Origin: Acanthaster planci | Lineage: Eukaryota; Echinodermata; Asteroidea; Valvatida; Acanthasteridae | Assembly: GCF_001949145.1 (NCBI RefSeq) | Contig: NW_019091488.1 | Span: 69,350 to 133,349, forward strand | Length of the DNA stretch: 64,000 nucleotides | Direction: 5' to 3' | Shown here: positions 37,901 through 49,900 of the stretch, in pieces | Layout of the letters: every line of letters starts with the position of its first letter | Position numbering within the stretch: the first letter of the stretch is position 1 | Translations under genes and position numbers: made by a program | Notes under the pieces: model-generated | The model's input: the letters and a program-made list of their open reading frames with translations, nothing else | Databases searched by the model: none | Told to the model about the DNA's origin: nothing

Positions 37901-40900
37901 GCGAGTTCAGAACACAACAATATACCTTTAAATGTCCCACAAATGAATGGATTCAGGGCCAAAACATTTTTTCGGGGGGGGGAGTCAAAACATAAAGAAA
38001 TTTTTCATGTAACCTTTGATAGCCTTTCTGAGAGGTGAGACTAAATTTTGAGGGTTTTTATACGCTTTCGGAAGGAAATGAAATAAAACAGACCAAAGAA
38101 TTTGTCTTTCTGTCATTGCAATCACATTTCTCACAATATGCCCTCCAAACTTACAAGCCTACCAGTACAGTACCTATACAACTTACAGTTTATGCGGAAG
38201 AATAGATTGTAATGTATTAGTATGAGACATTTTCTGAGCTGACAGTAGGTTTCTGAATATTGCGCTTGCTTTTTAACTACACTCACTGTCATCCTCATCT
38301 TCGTGGGGCACGTCGTATATCTCGTCACAATCACCTGCAAAACAAACACAAAAAGAATGACATCACAACTGACTTGATGATGGCTAAACCAACAGGGATG
38401 GCACTGGACCAGATCCATTGACTCTCAGTTGTTCTGGACCTAACTGAACTCCAGGGACGGCTACATGTGCAGTTCCACTGCAGCCCATGATACCCATTTT
38501 TGAAAGGTTTTCATCAACTTGTGGGTACCGGCAGGGCACATGTGACCTGGCATGACAAAACGAGCGTGAATTCTGCTCTTTCCTGTTTTGAGGGTTCACA
38601 GCCAAATATTGAAGTGGGGGTCAATTTTGGCTCTTTGTAATATTTTGAAAGAGTAACCCCTGTATTCCATTCCAATTTTGTTAGCAGGATCAGATATTTA
38701 AAAATGTCATTTTCTCAGCAATTTCGATGATAGCAGACGTGTTGAAAAAAATAAAGACACAAAGATGCCACATAATGCCATGTTGTCACCTCATGTACTT
38801 TACACTCAGTGTTCTACGTACATACCATTGAAAAGCTCTCTTTCTGCTGATTTAAAAACACTAATATCTCAATTTTTTTTTTTAATTCTGACTTTCAGCT
38901 CATTTTGTGGTGACGGGTCTTGCATGGTGTGCCAGAGGGTTTGGGGGGGGCACAGCTATCGGTGCTCTTATTAACGAGGTTCGACTATATGTTACAAAGG
39001 AGAGCTGAAAGGATAGGATTTTCAAAAAGGTCAAGTTTGAATCCAAGACCAGAATGTGCCTGTCTGGTTTGTTTCAACTCGGTCTCTTTCCAGTGCCACA
39101 GCTTTCTATTATAAAATTGATATGTGAAATGGTGGGCACCACATATTGCGCTTGGAGGCAAATGTCACCCCATACTATTGTAACAGCACTGTTTAACAGG
39201 ACAATACCAACAATCAAGAGGACCTAGGACGAATGATGCCTTGGATTTACATGTACCCACATGCTGTCTACACTCACACACATGGCCCAGAAACTGCTGA
39301 GGTGCTTTTTTTCCAAGCACTGCACTGCTTATATTAATCATATGTAAATGCATCCAGTTGATATGTACTTGAAAGTTGCTGACGTCGGCCGAAAAGTTCA
39401 GAGAGTACTGTACAAACACATAAATATACCATGGGCCCAAAAGCTATATACCGGTAGATGTATAAATTCTTACAGAACAGTTCCTACAAATGCACACATG
39501 AGCCATTCTATAAATTAGGGGTCCACATCTGGCATATGATTTCAGAACACATTTTCCACTTTCCAAGCTGCCCAAAAGTAATAGTTTGCAATCAATTCCG
39601 GTGATATTTCCATGTCAAATAACAAAGGTCAGACGTAACGAGGACACAGAAATGTCACACTTCTGGACCCAAAATTTATAAAATGACCCACTAACACAAA
39701 AGCAAGGGGGGGGATAAAGGGGGCATAGAGGGAACGTGAATCAAATCAAAACCATGGGAACCAATTGATGCAATCAGGGGAATGGTTTGGGAATAGTGTG
39801 TGGGGATGAACACTGATGACTTTGGGGGGGGGGTGGAGCAGAAGGGGAAACGACGACTGGTTGGGGGGAGTGAATGGTGGAGGGGGGTTGGATAATCATC
39901 CGCTTGTTCTCATGCACCAAACACATGGGAAATGTCAGCCAATCAATGACCAGTCACAAAGAAACTTTTAAACGTGCAAATATAAAAAGTCTTTTTTTGT
40001 TTTGAGACGTCCCTTTTTGTTGGTCTCCTGCAAACTGCACATGCAGCATGCACTGATGCATTAATCCTGCATGCTTTTTTTCTTCTCTTTATTCCAGAGT
40101 AACATGACTGAAAAGTTTAGACCCACAAAACCCCCCGACCGTCATGCTCATGAATTATAAACAAGCTTGACCTCATTTGCAAGCTAGGTCGTAAATGTGC
40201 CACTTAAAGAGGTACACAGGACCAATAAATCATGATTTGAAACCTCAGATCGAAAAAAAAAAAATGATGCCTCCCAAATATGTTTGTACATGTACAATGC
40301 ATGCAGCATTTACACAGCCAAAAGGAAAAACTGTCTAAGTTGGGAGTCTTAAATTTGAGATAAAGGGAACTTTTTCTTCTTTGTATGACTGATAATTCAG
40401 AAGGCATTGATCCACAGCACTTTCATCATCAGATTGTAAACAATTCCATTACCCAAAACTGCTTTTGACATTATCAGCAGATTCAACATCATCAGATTAT
40501 GAAGTCTTACGATATCAGACTACCTTCAGCAGGTCCACATTTTGCTGTGGTCTGAACCCAGTATGATTCGGCCATTTTTTCCCCCCAACATCTAGTACTC
40601 GGGCTGAATTGCTGAGTACTATTATCAAAGGCTTACCGTCACCATATGAGCTGATCTTCTGTTCAGTGGGCACTTCGTATGTCTCATCAAAATCTCCCTC
40701 TACGTACAGTTGATGGCACAGTAATAAATATGAAATTTCAGCCAAGGTGGACACAGCGGTATAATTGCGGTGACCATAGTGATCACAGTCAAGATTTGGA
40801 TGGCGATTGTGTTGGTGTGACAGTGCAGATGAAGACAAAGGAATAAAACGTTTCAGGCAAGATGGCCATAGCCATGATGTGGGTGATTGCGATGGGCATG

Positions 40901-43900
40901 GAGGTGTTAAATGTGTGCGTGGGAGAGTGGGTTTGGTGGTGAGGATGGGAGTAAAGGCAGGATTAATAGAAACAAAGGTAATTAAGGAGTAAAGTACGGA
41001 AGTAAGAGGAAGGAAAAGACAAATCTCAAAATATTAACACAAATATTGCAGTTCATTTAACGTATCGCATGACCTATCAAATGTATAATGCCTTGACAAA
41101 AAGAATGTGTCTGACCATTGAAAAGTAGAATCTTTCTGAGCAAACAAAACATTCCTTTCTGTCTCACAAGGTGTGCTTTGGAGATTCACATTTTGTAATC
41201 GACAAATCAAACATTGGAAGAAGTGGAACCTGACATCAACCCTGGCATATATTAGATCGCCAGCTGAAATGCTAAAACAATGGGAATAAGGACAAAGGTA
41301 TCATCCAACAACCTTGACAACAAAAATATGCTTTACGAGATCCATTTGGGGTCTACATTTGTTCGGCATTTGTCTTGACAACATCTCACACCTGTGAGGT
41401 GTCCTTCAGAATCCAGAAATTCTGTAGACTCTTACCTGGGTTGGGGGCTTCGTACAACATGCTAGAGTCGTCATCCTTCCCAGATGCACTAGAACTCTGC
41501 CAAGCAAAAAAAAAAATTAAAATCTATTCAAACTACATGTCCATGCATAATAATACGCTCCAGCAAGTGAGTCCTCTGTATAGATATACAATGTACACTG
41601 TACCTTTACATAAGACAGATGGTTGAATCCTGAGCCCAGTTTTACACAGCTGTTTTGCACAGAGAGGTCATAAATTTGCTCAACAAAAGTAGATTTCTAG
41701 CCAAAATGTCAAGTATTGTGGATTTCTTGAGACTGGTTTCTCTTTGCTGTGATTGCGCAGCTCTATGAAATTGGGTCTGGATAATAACACATGAAACTTC
41801 AACAACATGAATGTGTCATCAGTTGCACTGCAAAGTAGCATACTACACTGTCTCTCACTTCTGCACCAGGCTGGCTTAAGCCTGGTTTCGGTCTGCAAGA
41901 CATCAAGATGCAGATAGTCATGCAAGAGATGCGGTGCGACGTCATTCCAACCAAATATTAAACAAAATGGCGCCCGAATCTCAGAAAATTGTCGCAAAAA
42001 ATGCCTTTTTAGGTGGCAATGTTTCCTCTTGAAGCCAAACTGATACTCCAGTTTGATGTAATTTGTTAATGGTCAGCTATTTTGTTGACGATTGGGGCTG
42101 CATATGCTAGTAATAAGGAGAAAATGGACAAAATGAGTGGTACTATGCAAGAGAAACATCATACGCCTGTCATGCCAAAGTGTGTTTGTATCGGCCTACT
42201 CAGCAACTCAACGCAGACAGTCGGCAAAGTTGAACCGGGCTCAACTTTGCTGATCCGTCTGGGGCTGGTTTGCGGGGCCGGCGATACTTCCGTTTGACAT
42301 GTTTCCATATGTCTGCGTTGCTCTCTGCGTTTCTTAACGTCGATATGGAAACTAGGCTTTACATACGTACATACATGCGCCACTTTGTTACCTTGCACAG
42401 CAAGTGAAACATCCTACTTGTCACTTTGTCGTGCAACTGATAGTGAATGGTGTGTAGGCTGAAGAGGATTTGAATGCTATGAGGCTCAGGATGCTCAAGA
42501 TACTGGGTATTTTCATGCAGCACTATTTATGAGTGGGGGTGATCAAGTTCTGCTGTGCAAGTTGTTTTTGAAGGTGACTGTAAGTAAACAATCAATCATG
42601 AACCCTAACAGCCCTCAATCCTCCAAGTTCAATATAAGTTTGCATACACCCTGGAGGTTAGGGTTCATTATTATGGAATCGCTCCATTAAGAATACAAGT
42701 TGAAATGTCCATCTGTCTTTCGAGATACGTCACAGTGAGGGAAAATAAAAAACCGTTACGTCAACACTAGAAATTCCCATCTTTACAAAACTTTGTACAG
42801 CGTTTCAACTTTCAATGGCATGAATGTAAATTGAAAGAGAGGAAATCTGGCGAATCAATTTCTCTTTGGAGGAGCAGCTTACACGTATGTTTCAGTTCAA
42901 TGCTGTCAACTGACAACAGGAAGCATTGTTTTTTATTGTGTAAACTGCGTGGACGCGCGGACGTGCAGCTCTGTGAGGCATGGTACGACACTGGATGATA
43001 TCAATGTCTAAACTTTCAGGAAACTTGAATCACCCTGTCGTGGTGTTTTTCCCGAGGTGCTGATGAGTATGAGGTGGTGAAAAAAACTACGACAAAATCC
43101 AAGTAAACGCCGAGAGTGTATGTCCTGGAAATAAGGCTAACAGGCCCTCTCATCACAGTACCATTTTACACATGTGTTCCATAAGCAATGGTAATCTGAC
43201 ATTCTGTGTCCTTTGCAAGTCAGGCAATTCAAATTTGGCCTAATGTTGCATACCGTTTGAAGCTTTTTTTGACATTATTGCCACATTTTTTTAGTTTGAA
43301 GTGGCAATACGGGCCACCAAAGGGCTGAGGTGGTCACTAACGAGAGTGAGGTGAGACGCCTCACCTTTGAGCAGGCTGTTTACCATATAAGCATTACGGC
43401 GATTTGACCAGTACGAGCGTGAAGAAACATGTACTGGTACATGCTTATGTAGGCACTTGCAGGTGATGTACATGTTTGAATGAGACACGGCAAACAGTAG
43501 TCTAGAACAACATGACTATATTGGCTAGGATGGTGATCACTTGCATAGCAACAGTGGAAGTTTTCCAAAGGTGGGCACCAGGGATGGCTCCACGGTTGGT
43601 CCGTCTGCAGGAATGAAGCCCCGCATGGCAAAACACGCAAAAGCTTTCTGATAAACCATTAAAAGTGAAAGGGGGTAAATTTTGAGGTTTGTTCCCAGCT
43701 AAATGGAGATTTTCATTGCTTCTTGTTTTTTATTTCTTTCCTTTTCCCCCCCCCTTTTTTTATAAATTTTTTTCCGGGGGGGGAGGGTGGGAAGTGGCAA
43801 GTACCTCCCTTATCCCATCACCACGCCAATACCTACGCCCATACACATAAATCACAATTTGCATTAGATCCAAAATGGCTCGTAATTCTAATATTTGATC

Positions 43901-46900
43901 GTGGTCAAGGTTCTGACGAAGCCTGACGAAACCACAGCATGGCCCAGTTCTGAATGCTAAAATGATCAGGAAAGAAACTTGTTTTTTCTTCCTCAGGACC
44001 GAAGCCTGTATAGTGCTGTAGTAGCAATACAGCATATAGGGACTGAAACCACAAAAAAGCATGCCCCAGGCATGAATTCAACGGAGTCAGCAGAGTTCTA
44101 AAGGCAAGGCAGAAGCAATATGACAGGCCCATTGAAGTGTCAGGGACACTTGCAGTTCTATCAAGGTCAGTGTAAAATAGCTTAGAGATTTTGGCAATGA
44201 TAGCGGTGTCAAAGGAAATGAGCAAAACCGCAGAGTCGTGACAAAACATTTGGTCTTAAGCCGATTGCTCTTTTGTTGACACAGCCACTAAAATGTCAAC
44301 TTCCTCGCACTATTATCAAATTCATACATGTGCATCTAACACACCTCAGTACAGTTCTGGCATCTGAAAGGATCCCAAATATATTCTACAAAAATTATCC
44401 ACCCATTTTCTGTGAGATGGTATGGCTTTTTAAGAACACAAAGAACTGTTTTTCTGGGGGTTTTTTATGATCAAAAGAAAGCACATACATGTGCATGCAC
44501 TGATAAGCCGCAAATAGGGATCACTGACCATTTCCTGCAGCTCTGCAGATGAATAGAATTTATTCAGAAATCTTAACAATATTTTCGGGCCTTCGATGAA
44601 GATTTGCCACCATGCCAGAGGAAAACCCCAAAAAATGTAAATTCCAAGGCACAGCCTGGCATGAATTGATGATCAGATTGAAGGAAATGTTGTGACGGAA
44701 ATGGACTTTGAAATGCACATGACTGCGCCTGCCAAATGGCATGATTCCTTGACAGTGTGGGGGAAATAACAAAAAGTGACCAAGTTTTTTTCTCTTTACA
44801 GGAAGACTTCATGACGTGAGGGCAGCCACTGCTCCGGCCTAGATGGTGTTGGGTCACTTATCCCGCGGGCTTTGCGAGCCCAGATATTGGCCAATTCCTG
44901 CTGGAAGACAGGGGTGTTGGTCTGCAAAAATGTAATTGTTTCGAAGAGACAAAATATTTCAGGCTTTTGACTCACCGAACAAATGGATTGCTGCCCTTCT
45001 GTATGCTACTCGCATGAAACTTTGCTGATCTCATAAATATCACATAGTGCCAATTTTGACACCAATTGTTCTTGCAGCAATATTCTTCAAAGATGGAGAA
45101 AGATCATCATTTTACAATATACACCTGTCTGGTCATGCTTGTAGTGCTCTCTGTAGAACATAGCAATATACATGTACATGTATATTGTGCGTCATGGCAT
45201 GATCAAGGATACCATTTATAATGCATGTTAGAATATTGATCACAACCTGACAACAGTGGATTCCACAGATCTGCCTGAAGCACATCTGCATGTACCGGTA
45301 CACCAAAGTCCCTCACAGTTCAGTGTTCAAAAAATGCATGCATACCAGTACGTAATGGGGTAACTAGAACTCGAGTACACATTTTTGCTATTTTTGCAAC
45401 AGAGGAAACCATATGAACACACAAACACAAGAATTCAAATGGCATAAAACGAAACAAGCAAAAAGGCACCAAGTGAAACATGAGAGTATTTGGCACATTA
45501 TGGTCCTCACAAAACCTGGCAAGTGGATCGGAAGTCTATCACAGGTCATCTACTCTGTCAAGCCACAAGCTATTCAAGCGAACTACCAGAAAGACAATCC
45601 TTTTTGGCTTTTTCTTCGCTGTTACTTGTGACCAGGGGCCAATTTCATAGAGCTGCTTAAGCACAAAATTTGCTTAAGTGGGAAAAATATTTGCTTAATA
45701 AACAAAGGTTACCAGCTCAAACTCTATCTGATTGTCATGCTAATCAAAAAACAGCTAAATAAAATCCCAAAACAATATACATCACATGGAATTTGGCTGG
45801 TTAACCGATTTATCAAGCAAAGTTTTTACGCACTTAAGCAAATTTTGTGCTTAAGCAGCTCTATGAAATTGGCCCCAGACTTGATGACCTGTGACTGGAC
45901 ATGTACCTGTAATGGACTCAAAAACGGCCAAACACTGCACGGTCACTAATTTCTCTTTTCATTTTGGAACAGAAAGTGAAGAGTGCTTGAATCTTCTGGA
46001 ACACAACTGCTCCGGTTAGGAACAGGGGCTGTTCCCACTGGCAGACAAAAGCACTGTGCTCCTGCAAGATACTGGCAGGCCCTCATCATGTACTCAAAGA
46101 GGCACAAACATCAGCTGGGAATGTAATATGAGCATGGCGGGTTCTCACGAGGAACCCACATTACCAAAAGGAGCATGATTATCGAAAGAATAACACCCAC
46201 AGTTATGAGACACTTCCTTTCCAATCCCATGGGGTACATCCATCCATTCTATTTATAGCCTCGGATAAAATGGATGCACACAGAAATGAACAAAATTTGA
46301 ACTTAAGCGGTAATGTAAAAAATGGATGTGGAGAGGGTTGCTTTGGTACGTACCAGATTTGTGAAGGAGGATGTGGAGGAGCCATTGTAACTTGGTGCAC
46401 GACCTGCGGGAAACACAGAGAAACATCTAGAATTACACTTTGATATGCCTGCACCTTTTACACAATAGTACTCTCACTTCCACAATCTCCCACCAAAATA
46501 CACTGTTGATAAGGGTTGCGTATCAGAACTGGGTACCTCTGGTAACTGACTGATGTTGCTGAAAAACGGTTCTAAGTTATGGAGCTAGGTACCAGTGATT
46601 ATTCACTCACTACAGAAAATGAAGAGGTTTTATACGGTTTTTGTGCAGTCCTTTTAAAATGTAAATTTTGAAATGTAAACCAGGCTATATGGAAAGTTAC
46701 TACAGATTTCCCACTCATGTCCAAAGATGGATGATGGGTGTTTTTTGGTCAGACAGAAATTTCGTTGACATTTGGGATTAGTGGTGTAGGTTTTGTTAAA
46801 AGGTAGCCATGTTTTATTTCCTGCCCACAAGTCTACTGCGCTGAAGGGCAAGCATGACTAGATGTGCTAACTTGAGCCAGATTATGATGACTGCAGACGA

Positions 46901-49900
46901 TCTGCCTGGAATTAAGGGCAGATCCAGAATCAAATATTGGAGGTACAAGGCTGAAACTGTTTCATGGGGGCCAAAAAGTTTGGAAATTTCAGGTAACTTT
47001 TCATGGCCTTTCTGAGAGATGAGGCTTTATTTGGGTCTTTTTAGCAGCCTTTGGGAGAAGTGCAGCTCTCACCAAAAGAAACCACCTTTTCACATAATTT
47101 TTTAACAACGAACAGCATTTTTCTCCTGGGGCAGACTACCCTACCCTACAGACTGGCCCCTACTGCCTCCTCCTGGACCCACCAACGTCTGCCGGCCTTT
47201 CCATGGTTCGACAAAAACATTCATGTTCACAACAGTACCACCCAAATGATTATTAATGACAGATCCAGGGAAGTTATCAAGGAGGGGGAGAACTGATATG
47301 GACAATTAAGAAAATAACTTGCCCTGTGTGTTTCCTTGTGGATGGACATCTTCCACCTCTTGTTCAAACCCCGGACCCTGACAAAAAGAAACAAAGATGC
47401 AAACATGAGCTATCATCACTTGTTCAACTTCCTGGTTCTATTGTAAACATACTGTTATACAATACACATTGAGGATCATGGCCCTTTCCAATTTTGGTTT
47501 TGATTGAGGGACCGGGATATATCATTACTAGAGCACTCAAAACAGCTAAGACAGTATACATGTACATATGCATCCAAGTACTTTTGGTATGTAAGTTGAT
47601 AAGTATATGTGCATGTAGCAATCAATCCTAGGAACCACAGTCGTCCACTACATTATTTTCAGTGCTCTGAACGAGATGTGCAAACATTTTCCCATTCTTC
47701 CCAGAGTGACATCACAGTTTTGCTCATGAATATGGAATACGCGTTGGCTTCAAAACCCCAATGCAGCAAAGTATACCTTTTAAAATGTCAGTGAAGCAAA
47801 AACTGAAAAAGAGATGAACTGAAGCACAAAGGTGCATTTTGGAGGTTTTTATTGAACAAAAAAACGGACTGCAGTGACCCTTTAAATCCTTTCCAAAAGT
47901 GACCATTCAGCCACTACGGTAATATTGGTAATTAGGCTGTACTCACATCCCCATCGCTGAAGTCACTGCCCCAACCTTCCTCTGCAGCAAAACATAGTAC
48001 AAAGACACAATGAACATTTCTATAAAATTTGTCTTCAGTGTGTGATTTCAACCAACTACATGTACAAGTAGTATCTCTGGCCTTTGCTCTGCTGCTATTA
48101 ATTGAAAAAGCAAAATGATTTTGACAGACTGGTGAAAATGTGCAAAATCTGTCGACCTGGTGCACGTTTGGAACAGGTTGACAGATTTTACACACTGTGA
48201 TTGGCCAACGTGTTGTAAACTCTTGGAGGCGCACTATAGTTTGAATCGCCCGTATTCAACGCCATTCCCGGAGTGAGACGTAAATGATAATAAAACGACA
48301 AATAAAAATGGCTTTTTTGTTAATCAAAATGCTCTGAAAGTGAAATCTAATGGTTGACTCGGACCGGCCAGCCGACCCCGGCAAGCTCGGTGGTCAAGTG
48401 GTTAAGACATCTGCACTAGTAAGCAGGAGGTCGTGGGTTCGAGTCCCACCCAAGTAAGCTTGTGAGGTTTTTTTTTCGCAAACTCTCGGACAAGCACTGA
48501 GCATGCAGTGCTTATTAATATATACGTTGGGTAAGGGCAAAACCTGTTATATATAAATCTAATGGTGTTATTTCGAAACTGAGTCAAACCTTGGGCAAGT
48601 GAGTCCTCTTTGACAAAATGAAACTTTTTCTGAGCAATTTCAAATGAAAGAAGTGTGAAAGTAACCGGGAAAGCCTACATTTGCTTCTCCACACACACAC
48701 ACCGCTTCCAGCATGCATTTTGGACACTATTAACGACAAGAACTCACAAATTTGAGAATGTACGTGTACTTTATAGTAGGAAACAATTTGTAAGTAAAAT
48801 TTCACATGTAAAAAAAGCGCATTACCACAAGTTATAGACCCCAAAAGAAATCTAACAAATGCATGTATAACATTGAAGCTTTGAAAAGGTCTATACAAAG
48901 AATTATGCATGGTCCAGAAAGATAGAAAATATTAAACAAACAAAACAAAATCTGATGCTGGATATTCCCAAATGTGATTCTACATCCAGAACAGACACAT
49001 GTATGACTCCAACAATTCGCACCAACATGTACACAACACATGCATCATTTGCACAAGGTCTGTGAAGAGTAAGTCACCAACACTGTTGTAAAGTGTAAAG
49101 TGTACATGTACATTGTATACGTCACTTTGCGGTGCAACCAACAACATACAACAAACAACCAGGGATGAAAACAAACATGTCTTTAAACACGCATGCACAA
49201 CAGTATGGATGGGGTTACCGTGGCAACAAAGATGTCAAAATCCTCATCGGCAGTTATACGTTATTGCTTGAAGAAAGTAAATGTGACAGCAGAAAACAGG
49301 AATTCATTACACATTCATTGCTGCAGTATGTACAGTACATTCATGTACATCACTGAACCAGGTGTATCAATGAACAACTTTATAACACATCTCTTGCTGA
49401 TTCTTTGTCGTGATTGGCTGAAATACGGTCATGTGTAGTTCGCTAATACAGGCACACATGTACTGTAGGTTAGAACATGAAGCGTCAGTGTGAATTGGGT
49501 GCATACCAAGGCAGCCCGCATCTGCAAATTCCAAAGTACTCCCAAATTTGGACTTGTTACAGCGCCCCCACATGACAATAAAACAGTCAAAGACTCAAAA
49601 ACTGGATATGGGGGAAAACAGCATTCCTTTAGCTGGCTGAGTTGCTTATGAGTTAATGGTTAAAAACAGTTTAGTAATAAACACCTGAAGATTTTTATTT
49701 CACATTTTGGATAAAGGTGTGTTATACAAAACATATGCACTGACATACATGTAATTTGGTCATTCGTGCATATCCGTGCCTGTGAGTGACCGGAAGAAGG
49801 TACTACTGATATTTCCCTGAGCCTTCAGCATTGAGGACATGTAGGAGTCTCTTCTAGTTCCTCGGGGCACAGAGACATCCACTAGCAACCTCATTGCCAG

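Noticed and set aside
42222-42249. Perfect 10-bp hairpin (GCAAAGTTGA / TCAACTTTGC)
   Set aside because: Isolated short hairpin with no second copy or regulatory context. It may be a fragment of a local repeat.
43291-43488. Minus-strand frame with donor AAAG|GTGAGG in adaptor intron 9
   Set aside because: No credible acceptor with a matching phase, and no similarity to the family.
43742-43792. C-run / T-run / G-run palindrome
   Set aside because: Low-complexity homopolymer pairing is prone to sequencing error, and no element boundaries can be defined.
48382-48460. tRNA gene
   Set aside because: A and B boxes are present, but the cloverleaf stems are imperfect, the anticodon loop is one base too long, and the unit continues into a SINE body with target-site duplication.
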